Shown piece by piece: positions 1-7,172 of a DNA stretch of 64,000 nt (positions are counted from its first letter, which is position 1; each line of letters starts with the position of its first letter). The notes under the pieces were generated by a model, which did no database searches, was not told the DNA's origin, and saw only the letters and a list, made by a program, of their open reading frames with translations. Origin of the DNA: Bacteroidota bacterium (GTDB lineage Bacteria > Bacteroidota > Bacteroidia > Bacteroidales > Lentimicrobiaceae); the NCBI GenBank assembly GCA_023417935.1, contig JAEZDY010000009.1, positions 150,308 to 214,307 on the forward strand. Direction: 5' to 3'. The position numbers and the translations under genes were made by a program.

Positions 1-287
1 AGATCCTTAAAAGCAGGATCCTCAGTTTCAAAATCTTTTTGTGCAACTGCCCCAATTATTCTGTCGCCCTTGTAATAATCCTTAATAAGCTTGATAGATT
101 TATCCCTGCCAACAGTAATTGGTATAACAACGCCGGGAAAAAGAACTGTATTTCGAAGTGGAAGAATTGGCAGTGTTTCAGGTACTTCCTCAGCATTCAT
201 CTGTTCCTCATCTTCAGTTGAGAGTAACGGAATAAACTCTGAGTCATTCTCAATCAGGTCAGTCAGACCGAATTTATCATTATTCAT
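1..287 (-). CDS. lon: Lon protease, N-terminal fragment (cut by window edge)
   Basis: The reading frame runs from an ATG at 287 to the left edge, giving the first 95 residues of a protein that continues outside the window. After an acidic stretch of about 35 residues comes the segment LPILPLRNTVLFPG (residues 39-52) followed by VVIPITVGRDKSIKL, which is the start of the Lon substrate-binding (LAN) domain. Lon is an ATP-dependent cytosolic serine protease that removes damaged and short-lived proteins; its AAA+ and protease domains are not in this window. The acidic N-terminal extension before the LAN domain is common in Bacteroidota Lon. Identification from the LAN motif is firm; the remainder of the gene cannot be judged. 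Confidence 0.93.
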   Translation of the reverse strand, partial: MNNDKFGLTDLIENDSEFIPLLSTEDEEQMNAEEVPETLPILPLRNTVLFPGVVIPITVGRDKSIKLIKDYYKGDRIIGAVAQKDFETEDPAFKD

Positions 288-433
288 ATAAAATTTCTTA
301 GTAGTCTCTTTTTAATAAAACTTGTCACAAAACCCTCAAACAATTAAAAAATGGCTTATTCAAAATCTGTGCCATCATTGCGCTTCATGCTTTTGCATAA
401 GCTAACCGATTAACAAGTCTTATAAAAAAAGGT

Positions 434-1609
434 TTACATCCTTCTGTAGTTATGCGTGAGATTATAAACGTTCTCCATTAACCTGATTTCAATGTCATCA
501 AACTCAAGGTTGCGGCGTTTATACATTCCTTTTGCAATTTCAATAGCCTTGGTAGGGTTAAAAGTCTGGAAACCGGCAACACCTCCCCATTTAAAAGAAG
601 AAATAAAATTACGTTGAAATCCTGCGCCAAAGATATTTGCACTAACGCCTACAACAGTGCCGGTGTTAAACATGGTGTTAATACCGCATTTGGTATGGTC
701 GCCCATGATCAGTCCGCAAAATTGCTGGTTTGTTTCAACAAAAGTCTCATCAGCATAATTCCAAAGCTTCACATTGTCGTAAGTATTTTTTAAGTTTGAA
801 GTATTGGTATCAGCACCCAGATTACACCATTCGGCAATTACAGAGTGCCCCATGAAACCGTCATGTGCCTTATTAGAATATCCGAAAATAACGGAGTTAT
901 TAATTTCACCTCCAACCTTAGAGTGAGGCCCCACAGTAGTGCCGCCATATAATTTTGCCCCCATCTTCACCGTTGAGTTTTCACAAATTGCAATAGGTCC
1001 TCTCAGATTTGAACCTTCCATGATGATAGCATTCTTGCCAATATAAATAGGACCATCAGTTGCATTCAATGTTGTAGCAAAAAGCTGGGCGCCTTCTTCA
1101 ATAAATATATTTTGGGGAGCAAACGCGATACAATGGGCCGGTATTGGAGCAGATTTTCTATTGGCAGTAATTTTTTTGAAGTCATCCTCAATGGCCAGTG
1201 CGTTTTTGGCATATATGTCCCAGGTGTTATTAATTTCCAGGCAATTGACATTCGTTTCAATTTCCTGTACTGCATTAGACTGAACCTTAAAATCTTCCTC
1301 ATTCATTGACATGGCAAGGATCGTATCACCCTTAATAAGTGCAAACCCCGGTTCAAGTTGGTTAATTTCAGCTACCAGCTCGTCATTAGGGCAAATTGCG
1401 CCATTAATAATGATGTTTGATTTTTCCTTGATAAGTGGAAACTTTTCAGCCAGGTAACTCTCGGTTAACGTAGATGTTTTTGTTTTAAGATGCAATTCCC
1501 ATTTTTCACGGATGGTTAAAATGCCGAAACGTATGTCGGCAACAGGTCTCATAAAGGTCAAAGGCAGTAAATTCTTCCTCCGGGATTCATCAAAGAGAAC
1601 GTAATTCAT
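434..1609 (-). CDS. GlmU-like putative sugar nucleotidyltransferase (Bacteroidota type)
   Basis: A 391-residue protein of the family often named alternative bacterial GlmU. It probably makes UDP-GlcNAc from glucosamine-1-phosphate for the cell envelope; the activity is inferred from the family. The N-terminal third carries LLPLTFMRPVADIRFGIL, a diverged nucleotidyltransferase start that lacks the usual glycine-rich GxGxR loop. From about residue 185 hexapeptide-type turns (IGKNAIIMEG, VKMGAKLYGG, KVGGEINNSVIFGYSNK) indicate a left-handed beta-helix acyltransferase domain, with the family segment NLGADTNTSNLKNTY. It is transcribed towards lon, has its own TATTTTTG-like -7 element at 1640-1647, and is separated from L31 by a terminator. 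The fold is clear; the exact sugar substrate is not. Confidence 0.8.
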   Translation of the reverse strand: MNYVLFDESRRKNLLPLTFMRPVADIRFGILTIREKWELHLKTKTSTLTESYLAEKFPLIKEKSNIIINGAICPNDELVAEINQLEPGFALIKGDTILAMSMNEEDFKVQSNAVQEIETNVNCLEINNTWDIYAKNALAIEDDFKKITANRKSAPIPAHCIAFAPQNIFIEEGAQLFATTLNATDGPIYIGKNAIIMEGSNLRGPIAICENSTVKMGAKLYGGTTVGPHSKVGGEINNSVIFGYSNKAHDGFMGHSVIAEWCNLGADTNTSNLKNTYDNVKLWNYADETFVETNQQFCGLIMGDHTKCGINTMFNTGTVVGVSANIFGAGFQRNFISSFKWGGVAGFQTFNPTKAIEIAKGMYKRRNLEFDDIEIRLMENVYNLTHNYRRM

Positions 1610-1639
1610 ATAGATCGGTTATATAAGTATGTACAAGTA

Positions 1640-1647
1640 CAAAAATA
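1640..1647 (-). promoter_or_regulatory. Possible -7 element of the GlmU-like gene
   Basis: On the minus strand this reads TATTTTTG, matching the Bacteroidota TAnnTTTG consensus, 31 bp before the ATG. No well-spaced -33 TTTG is visible; the upstream bases fall in the L31 terminator. Confidence 0.4.
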
Positions 1648-1652
1648 ACAAA

Positions 1653-1679
1653 AAAAGCCCTTAACAATGAAGGGCTTTT
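1653..1679 (-). terminator. Rho-independent terminator after L31
   Basis: AAAAGCCCTT and AAGGGCTTTT form a 10-bp stem around a 7-base loop. On the minus strand the hairpin is followed by a run of T, so it should end the L31 transcript just before the next gene starts. Confidence 0.85.
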
Positions 1680-1712
1680 GGAATATTATTAACAATAAAC
1701 TGCTTAAAACTT

Positions 1713-1979
1713 TTACTTACTGCGGTTTTCAAAGTGTTTCTGATACTTGGTTTTGAACTTATCAACGCGGCCTGCAGTATCAATAAGTTTGATTTTTCCG
1801 GTATAGAAAGGATGCGAAGTATTTGAGATTTCAAGTTTCACTAATGGGTACTCGATACCGTCCTCCATTGTGATTGTATCTCTTGTAGAAACAGTTGATT
1901 TTGTGATAAATGTTTCTTCATTTGACATATCTTTAAAGACCACCATGCGGTACTCTTTAGGATGAATTTCTTTTTTCAT
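1713..1979 (-). CDS. rpmE2: 50S ribosomal protein L31 type B
   Basis: An 88-residue basic protein beginning MKKEIHPKEYRMVVFKDMSN and containing SNTSHPFYTGK and GRVDKFKTKYQKH, the L31 signature. It has no cysteine, so it is the zinc-independent type B form (also called YkgM type) and not the CxxC-bearing type A. L31 sits on the large subunit and contacts the small subunit at the B1 bridge. It is monocistronic: a textbook promoter lies upstream (2077-2108) and a strong hairpin terminator follows. The 5' leader of roughly 90 bases is long for this gene and could hold a control structure, but I could not identify one. Confidence 0.96.
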   Translation of the reverse strand: MKKEIHPKEYRMVVFKDMSNEETFITKSTVSTRDTITMEDGIEYPLVKLEISNTSHPFYTGKIKLIDTAGRVDKFKTKYQKHFENRSK

Positions 1980-2076
1980 TGATCAGTTTATTTGAATGAA
2001 TGCCCTTTTTACCTATTGTTGACGGGGTTAGCACAGTAACTGATTAATGGCTTATACCCGACAATTTTTGGGAATG

Positions 2077-2108
2077 CAAAATTATACTTTTTACTCAAAA
2101 AAACAAAA
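2077..2108 (-). promoter_or_regulatory. Bacteroidota-type promoter of rpmE2
   Basis: On the minus strand TTTTG (2104-2108) is followed after exactly 19 bases by TAATTTTG (2077-2084). This matches the -33/-7 consensus TTTG-N19-TAnnTTTG of the Bacteroidota primary sigma factor. The start codon is about 98 bases downstream. Confidence 0.8.
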
Positions 2109-2141
2109 TTAAAAAGCAATTATTTTCTATCCTCAATTTCA

Positions 2142-2211
2142 CTGATTTTAATTACCGGTGCTTTGAAGGATTTCCGTTGATTTTAATTGCCGGTGCTTTG
2201 AAGGAAATTCG
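2142..2211. repeat. 35-bp tandem duplication at the end of the LuxC-like gene
   Basis: Two adjacent 35-bp units (2142-2176 and 2177-2211) differ at about six positions. The stop codon of the minus-strand acyl-CoA reductase-like gene (2183-2185) lies in the first unit transcribed; the second copy is untranslated. Confidence 0.85.
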
Positions 2212-3250
2212 TTATTTTTTCATGATTATGTGTATACGTTGAGAGTGATAGTTGATCACTTTGAAAGTTAAGCTCGTTAACCGGATTTACCGGCTTATAG
2301 AGTGCTGACAATTCATTTTTCATGATATCACCGGCTTGTGAATACCTTTGAATACAGAGCACACCGGTATAGCCTGCCTGAGAGGCAGATTCGGTAATAA
2401 GTAATGAACCTCTTTCCTTGTATGGTATATGGTTGATGATCATTGCTGATTTCCGGTATTCAAAGTTGTTATAGTAGCGGTTGTGGTATAATTGATCAGC
2501 ATAAACCTCAAGCGCGGGGGTCAACAGATCGATATCATATTCATCAGGTACAAACAACACCTTCACATTCTGAGCTGACCTTCCGAAATACATACATACC
2601 ATCTCTGCTGTTTTATGAAGCAGAGATTCATCTTCATTGCCATGTAAAATGATGGAATTACCTTTTTGATACAATTGCAGGGTTTTATATTTGCTGAAGT
2701 AATCTTTGGTTGTAGTCCCCAGCTCTGACATGGATATCAAACCACTAAAGTTTGACAGTTTTACATTGTTAACTTTAACATTACCTGACAAACCAGGGAA
2801 GCTTTCAAGAAAAAGTAGAAATTTTTTAACCATGTATTCGTGCTCCCGTGATAGCATTACTTCACAGGTACAACGATGTTTTATCAGGTAAAAGAGTTCA
2901 GCCAGACCTTCCAGAGGTGCTGCACTCCTGAAAAGGAAACCTATTGTTCTGTCTCCCGGCATTGATTTGTCACTACCACCCGGACTGTCTCCCGGCATTG
3001 ATATGTCACCGCCACCCGGCAAAGCGTGTTCTGCATCAGCAATTTTCAGAAGATCATTTGCAAGCGATTCCAGTGCATAAACAACATGTTCAGCAATAAA
3101 CCATGGATTGTGCTGGCATGATTCCAGAATAAGTTCATGTATAATTGCGTCACCTGAAGCAGGGCCGGTTGTAGTCTTATAACCGGAGATACTTTCTTTC
3201 AATGCATATGCTAAACCAGTGATCTGCGCGTTAGTATCCGGAATATTCAT
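2183..3250 (-). CDS. LuxC-type acyl-CoA reductase-like protein, possibly inactive
   Basis: About 355 residues from an ATG at 3250. The frame stays open to a TTG at 3307, but that would add a hydrophobic stretch not expected in this family. Matches to Bacteroidota LuxC-family acyl-CoA reductases (as I recall them) are NPWFIAEHVVYALESLA near the N-terminus, APLEGLAELFYLI, NVKVLFVPDEYDIDLL, and HNRYYNNFEYRKSAMIIN. LuxC proteins reduce activated fatty acids to aldehydes with NADPH. Where relatives usually read GCRNVSKLFVP, this one reads SAQNVKVLFVP (about residue 226), so a conserved cysteine is missing. A GDISMPGDSPGG / KSMPGD insertion comes from a DNA duplication. Its neighbour serC is a frequent neighbour of this family. 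Family assignment is likely; activity is doubtful. Confidence 0.7.
   Translation of the reverse strand: MNIPDTNAQITGLAYALKESISGYKTTTGPASGDAIIHELILESCQHNPWFIAEHVVYALESLANDLLKIADAEHALPGGGDISMPGDSPGGSDKSMPGDRTIGFLFRSAAPLEGLAELFYLIKHRCTCEVMLSREHEYMVKKFLLFLESFPGLSGNVKVNNVKLSNFSGLISMSELGTTTKDYFSKYKTLQLYQKGNSIILHGNEDESLLHKTAEMVCMYFGRSAQNVKVLFVPDEYDIDLLTPALEVYADQLYHNRYYNNFEYRKSAMIINHIPYKERGSLLITESASQAGYTGVLCIQRYSQAGDIMKNELSALYKPVNPVNELNFQSDQLSLSTYTHNHEKITNFLQSTGN
2949..3020. repeat. 36-bp in-frame tandem duplication
   Basis: Two 36-bp units (2949-2984, 2985-3020) with about four differences, inside the coding region of the LuxC-like protein. The length is a multiple of three, so it duplicates 12 residues rich in Gly, Pro, Ser and Asp without breaking the frame. 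Confidence 0.85.
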
Positions 3251-3311
3251 AAAGTCAGTTTGCTGCAAAAATACTACATTTGTAAGTGAATAGACGATAA
3301 CAAACAATACC

Positions 3312-4214
3312 TTGAAAAAACCAATTCTTATATTACTCCTTTTAATTCAATTTGTGGCTTACAGTCAGGTTAACAACACTGATTTGAAGAAACTGCTCGA
3401 CAGTACCCGCAAAGAACGGAATGATTCATTAAGAATATTACTGAATCAGCAGTTTGGTGAGTCATTAAAGGAGATGCTCCTATTACCGGCCTTTACCTTT
3501 GATTCTCTCAGAAACCTGAGAATAGGCCAGACTGCATCATCAGATCAGAAGCTGATTGCCTACAACTGGAATATCCAGCAGAATGACGGGCACAACCTGT
3601 ACAATTGTATCTTCTATTTACCACTTGCCCGAAAAATCATTGAAATGCCTGTTAAACCTTCAGAACCAAAGATAGATCCTGACTCGGTTTATTCGGGAGG
3701 TGATTGGCCTCCTGCCCTGTATTACAAAATAATTGCGCCCAAAGAAAAGAATGACAAGTATTACCTTATGCTCGGATGGGACAGGTTCAGTCAGCAAACA
3801 TCACGTAAGACCATTGAAGCAATAACCATTGCGAATGATAGTACGGTGATTTTTGGAAAAGAAGTATTTAAAACCAAAGAAGGCAGAACCAAAAGAGTGG
3901 TTATTGAATATGCTTCAACAGCTAATTTAACACTTCAGTATAGTAAGCAAAAGCTCACGCTTACGGGTGTAAGAAAATCACAAAGCCGGATAAATGACAG
4001 CATAATTGTTGTTGACCGGCTGGCTCCACTGAATGAAGGACTTGAAGGCATCAGATGGGCTTATGTGCCTGTTGGAACAACATATGATGGCTATGTCTAC
4101 TACAAAAGGTACTGGACCTTTGTTGAGGGTATCAATGCACGAAACCCGGCAATAAAAGGCGAAGATAAAAAACGACCTAAGAGACCCGAGCTTGATTTAC
4201 TTCCAAAAGAGTAA
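3312..4214 (+). CDS. Secreted protein of unknown function
   Basis: About 300 residues beginning, from a TTG start, LKKPILILLLLIQFVAYSQV, a clear signal peptide with a Q-leaving cleavage region typical of Bacteroidota. No ATG is available upstream in frame without running into the divergent gene. The mature part contains aromatic-rich segments such as YNWNIQQNDGHNLYNC, YSGGDWPPALYYK and YYLMLGWDRFSQQTSRK, and a basic proline-rich end (KKRPKRPELDLLPKE). I do not recognise a named domain. It diverges from the LuxC-like gene and precedes serC by about 200 bp; no functional link is evident. Likely periplasmic or surface exposed. Confidence 0.75.
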   Translation: MKKPILILLLLIQFVAYSQVNNTDLKKLLDSTRKERNDSLRILLNQQFGESLKEMLLLPAFTFDSLRNLRIGQTASSDQKLIAYNWNIQQNDGHNLYNCIFYLPLARKIIEMPVKPSEPKIDPDSVYSGGDWPPALYYKIIAPKEKNDKYYLMLGWDRFSQQTSRKTIEAITIANDSTVIFGKEVFKTKEGRTKRVVIEYASTANLTLQYSKQKLTLTGVRKSQSRINDSIIVVDRLAPLNEGLEGIRWAYVPVGTTYDGYVYYKRYWTFVEGINARNPAIKGEDKKRPKRPELDLLPKE

Positions 4215-4319
4215 TCCGTTACAAGAAGATAAACTGTGTAGTAGGCAGGTAAGCAAATGGGTAATTTTACCCGGATAATTATAAAAAATCCTATCACTTT
4301 TAAATCTTCCAAATCTTTA

Positions 4320-4327
4320 TACCTTTG
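4320..4327 (+). promoter_or_regulatory. Possible -7 element of serC
   Basis: TACCTTTG fits TAnnTTTG and lies 83 bp before the chosen serC start. The -33 region is T-rich but has no exact TTTG at the ideal distance. Confidence 0.45.
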
Positions 4328-4410
4328 TTGTGATTTTCAGTTATGAAGTACCGGGGTTTACGTTAAGACCCATGACAATATATAACATTCAATTTAAAAA
4401 ATTAAAGAGT

Positions 4411-5481
4411 ATGAAAAAGCACAATTTCAATGCCGGCCCTTCCATTTTACCTAAAATTGCTATTGAAAATACAGCCAAAGCAATTTTGGATTTTAACGGT
4501 ATTGGCATGTCAATTCTTGAAATTTCACACAGAAGTAAAGATTTTCAAGCTGTTATTGATGAAGCTGTTAGCCTCTTCAAAGAACTGATGGAGATTCCTG
4601 AAGGTTATCAGGTACTATTCCTTGGTGGAGGAGCAAGTCTGCAGTTCTGCATGGTTCCTTTCAATTTGTTGAATAAAAAAGCAGCTTACCTTGAAACAGG
4701 GGTTTGGGCTAAAAAGGCCAATAAGGAAGCTAAACTCTTTGGTGAGGTTAACATTGTTGCTTCTTCAGCTGATAAGAATTTCAGTTATATTCCTAAGGAT
4801 TACCAGATACCGGCTGATGCTGATTATTTCCATATCACTACGAATAACACCATTTATGGAACAGAGATAAGAAATGATATTGACAGTCCGGTTAATTTAA
4901 TTGCCGACATGTCATCTGACATCCTGAGTCGTAAGGTTGATGTTTCAAAATATGCTCTGATCTACGGAGGGGCACAAAAGAATTTAGGACCTGCAGGAGC
5001 AACATTTGTTATTGTTCGTGAGGATATATTAGGTAAAGTAGAACGCCAGATTCCTACGATGCTGGATTATCGTACGCATATAAAAGAGGGTTCAATGTTT
5101 AACACCCCACCGGTACTTCCTATTTATACAATTCTTGAAACATTGAAATGGATCAAGAGTTTAGGTGGCATTTCTGTTATAGAGAAAATGAACATTGAGA
5201 AAGCTGATTTGCTCTACAATGCAATTGACAATAGCAAAATGTTTGAAGGACCTGCCGCTAAGGATTCAAGATCACTCATGAACATTTGCTTTGTGATGAA
5301 GGAAGCGTATAAAGATAAAGAAGATGCTTTTATGGAATTCGCCAAACAGCGCGGCATGGTTGGTATAAAAGGCCACCGTTCAGTAGGAGGATTCAGGGCA
5401 TCAACATACAACGCACTGCCAATTGAAAGTGTACAAGCTCTTGTAGATTGCATGAATGATTTCGAAAAGGAAAATGCATAA
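4411..5481 (+). CDS. serC: Phosphoserine aminotransferase
   Basis: 356 residues from the ATG at 4411; the frame extends upstream to 4330, but family members start MKKHNFNAGPSILP as here. SerC is a PLP enzyme converting 3-phosphohydroxypyruvate and glutamate to phosphoserine, in serine synthesis, and also serving pyridoxal phosphate synthesis. The start FNAGPSILP, substrate-binding ISHRSKDF, glycine-rich LFLGGGASLQF and the PLP lysine in YGGAQKNLGPAG (about residue 190) are all present, and the C-terminal GHRSVGGFRASTYNALP is typical. Length is normal. A strong terminator follows at once, so serC is probably transcribed alone. serA is not adjacent in this window. Confidence 0.96.
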   Translation: MKKHNFNAGPSILPKIAIENTAKAILDFNGIGMSILEISHRSKDFQAVIDEAVSLFKELMEIPEGYQVLFLGGGASLQFCMVPFNLLNKKAAYLETGVWAKKANKEAKLFGEVNIVASSADKNFSYIPKDYQIPADADYFHITTNNTIYGTEIRNDIDSPVNLIADMSSDILSRKVDVSKYALIYGGAQKNLGPAGATFVIVREDILGKVERQIPTMLDYRTHIKEGSMFNTPPVLPIYTILETLKWIKSLGGISVIEKMNIEKADLLYNAIDNSKMFEGPAAKDSRSLMNICFVMKEAYKDKEDAFMEFAKQRGMVGIKGHRSVGGFRASTYNALPIESVQALVDCMNDFEKENA

Positions 5482-5496
5482 GCTGTGTTAATCAGG

Positions 5497-5524
5497 AAAA
5501 ACCGGCTGCTCGGCCGGTTTTTTT
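5497..5524 (+). terminator. Terminator after serC
   Basis: AAAAACCGGC and GCCGGTTTTT form a GC-rich stem followed by a T run, 16 bp after the serC stop codon. Confidence 0.88.
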
Positions 5525-5531
5525 TATGCTC

Positions 5532-5565
5532 TTTTGAAAAACTAACTCAAAAGACATTACATTTG
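5532..5565 (+). promoter_or_regulatory. Promoter of aat-guaD
   Basis: TTTTG (5532-5536) and TACATTTG (5558-5565) separated by 21 bases match the Bacteroidota -33/-7 pattern with a slightly long spacer. The aat ATG lies 24 bases further on. Confidence 0.6.
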
Positions 5566-5589
5566 ATTAGGCAAAGTGGTGTAAAAAGG

Positions 5590-6327
5590 ATGAAAGAGAG
5601 AGAAATAATTTACCTCGGGGGTAATCGGAAATTTCCTGATTTAAGAAATCGAAATGATTCAGGTGTGATTGCTTTTGGAGGTGATTTAGGCGTTGGCAGA
5701 TTACTTGAGGCATACACTAAAGGAATTTTCCCCTGGTATAATACCGACTCACCCATACTATGGCATTCGCCACTTGAGAGGTGCATCTTCTTCATAGATG
5801 ATTTCAAGGTTTCCATGAGCCTGCATCAAAAGTTAAAAAAACACACATTTACATTTACCTTTGATCAGCACTTTAAAGAGATCATGCAATACTGTGCATT
5901 AATAAAAAGAAAAGGAGAAAACGGAACCTGGATTTTCCAGGAAACCATTGAAGCATACACTGCCCTTTATGAAGCCGGTTATGCTCATAGCCTGGAGGTA
6001 TGGCAAAATGGACAACTGGCCGGTGGTTTATATGGCGTGTCACTTGGCAGGGCTTTCTTTGGTGAATCAATGTTTCATCTGGCATCAGATGCTTCAAAAG
6101 CCGGAATGCATTTTCTTTTCAGGTTTCTGAAGGCACTTGAATTTCATTTTGTGGATGCTCAGATGCATACTGAACACCTTATGTCACTTGGGGCCACAAT
6201 GATAACCAGAAATGACTATCTGGATAAACTGGATGCTGCATTAGAATTTAATACAATAAGAGGAAACTGGGATGAGTACATTAGAGAACATGGAATTGCA
6301 CCGCTATTATATGGGCGAAGCAATTAA
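5590..6327 (+). CDS. aat: Leucyl/phenylalanyl-tRNA--protein transferase
   Basis: 245 residues from the ATG at 5590; upstream in-frame codons belong to the serC terminator and the promoter. Aat transfers Leu or Phe from tRNA to N-terminal Arg or Lys of proteins, marking them for ClpS/ClpAP in the N-degron pathway. The signature GGDLGVGRLLEAYTKGIFPWY (residues about 31-51), followed by WHSPLERC, is the family hallmark, with ESMFH, ASKAGMHFL and FVDAQMHTEHLMSLGA further on. The 3' end overlaps the guanine deaminase gene by 56 bp, so the two are surely co-transcribed. Length is normal. Confidence 0.96.
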   Translation: MKEREIIYLGGNRKFPDLRNRNDSGVIAFGGDLGVGRLLEAYTKGIFPWYNTDSPILWHSPLERCIFFIDDFKVSMSLHQKLKKHTFTFTFDQHFKEIMQYCALIKRKGENGTWIFQETIEAYTALYEAGYAHSLEVWQNGQLAGGLYGVSLGRAFFGESMFHLASDASKAGMHFLFRFLKALEFHFVDAQMHTEHLMSLGATMITRNDYLDKLDAALEFNTIRGNWDEYIREHGIAPLLYGRSN

Positions 6328-6763
6328 AATGGCTGAAGCTAATTTAAGCGGAACAAGAGGAGGACCTTTCGGTGCGGTTGTAGTAAAGGACGGACAGATC
6401 ATTGCGCGGGGCTCCAATAAAGTTACAATGCTTAATGATCCAACCGCACATGCTGAAATTGTGGCTATCAGGGAAGCATGCATTAGCCTGAATGATTTCC
6501 AGCTAACCGGATGCGATATATACTGCAGTTGTGAGCCATGCCCAATGTGCCTGGGCGCTATTTATTGGGCTCGGCCTGAAAGAATATTCTTTGCCGCGAA
6601 CCGTAATGACGCTGCCGCTGCAGGTTTTGATGATGAATTTATTTATACAGAGGTATCTACCGGTATTACAGACCGGAAAATGCCCACATACCAACTGCTT
6701 AGAGACGAAGCATGCATAATTTTTGATAAATGGATTGAACTCGATAACAAAATACCATATTAA
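6272..6763 (+). CDS. guaD: Guanine deaminase-type nucleoside deaminase
   Basis: 163 residues of the small cytidine-deaminase fold, close to Bacillus GuaD, which converts guanine to xanthine in purine breakdown. Zinc site residues are visible: H60 and E62 in PTAHAEI and C90 and C93 in CEPCPMC; GGPFGAVVV lies at residues 30-38, and AIYWARP and AAAAGFDDEFIY are typical of GuaD rather than of the tRNA adenosine deaminase TadA. The ATG at 6272 has an AGGA eleven bases upstream, inside aat; ATGs at 6290 and 6311 are possible alternatives and would shorten the overlap. It is translationally linked to aat. Substrate is inferred by resemblance. Confidence 0.88.
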   Translation: MSTLENMELHRYYMGEAIKMAEANLSGTRGGPFGAVVVKDGQIIARGSNKVTMLNDPTAHAEIVAIREACISLNDFQLTGCDIYCSCEPCPMCLGAIYWARPERIFFAANRNDAAAAGFDDEFIYTEVSTGITDRKMPTYQLLRDEACIIFDKWIELDNKIPY

Positions 6764-6780
6764 CTTAAATAATTTAAAAG

Positions 6781-7158
6781 ATGTCATTCGAATTAAAAGG
6801 AAGGATTATTGAAATCTTCAGTACACAAACTATTACTGATAAGTTTAAAAAGAGAGAATTTATTGTTGAATATAAAGACAACCCTGCAGGTACTTATGTG
6901 CAATATCTGAAGTTTCAGTTTACCGGCGATAAGTGCAATATCCTTGATTCATACAAAACCGGTCAGGAAGTAAACATATCTTTCAATCTCAAAGGACGCA
7001 AGTATGAGAAAGATGGACGTGTTAGTTATTTCATGGATCTGGAAGCATGGAAATTGGCAGCCGCTGACGGCACTTCTGATAGCAATAACAGTTTACCTTC
7101 TTACGAAAGTTATAATAAACTTGAAGAAGAAGATGAAAACGGGGGTTTGCCTTTCTAA
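6781..7158 (+). CDS. DUF3127 protein (OB-fold-like) with SSB-like acidic tail
   Basis: 125 residues. The N-terminal 90 residues (FELKGRIIEIFSTQTI, KKREFIVEY, CNILDSYKTGQEVNISFNLKG, VSYFMDLEAWKL) match the DUF3127 family, a small beta-rich domain widespread in Bacteroidota. The last 30 residues are disordered and acidic and end LEEEDENGGLPF, which resembles the C-terminal tip of single-stranded DNA-binding protein (acidic run then PF). The start is an ATG 17 bp after guaD, probably the same transcript. Function is unproven; a role in binding nucleic acid is an inference from the fold-like pattern and the tail. Confidence 0.85.
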   Translation: MSFELKGRIIEIFSTQTITDKFKKREFIVEYKDNPAGTYVQYLKFQFTGDKCNILDSYKTGQEVNISFNLKGRKYEKDGRVSYFMDLEAWKLAAADGTSDSNNSLPSYESYNKLEEEDENGGLPF

Positions 7159-7172
7159 ATAGAATATTTAAC

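Noticed and set aside
3251..3307. Longer start of the LuxC-like gene at a TTG
   Set aside because: It would add a hydrophobic segment not seen in the family and overlap the start region of the divergent gene; ATG 3250 is preferred.
5485..5589. Upstream extension of aat
   Set aside because: It consists of the serC terminator and the aat promoter; no family sequence.
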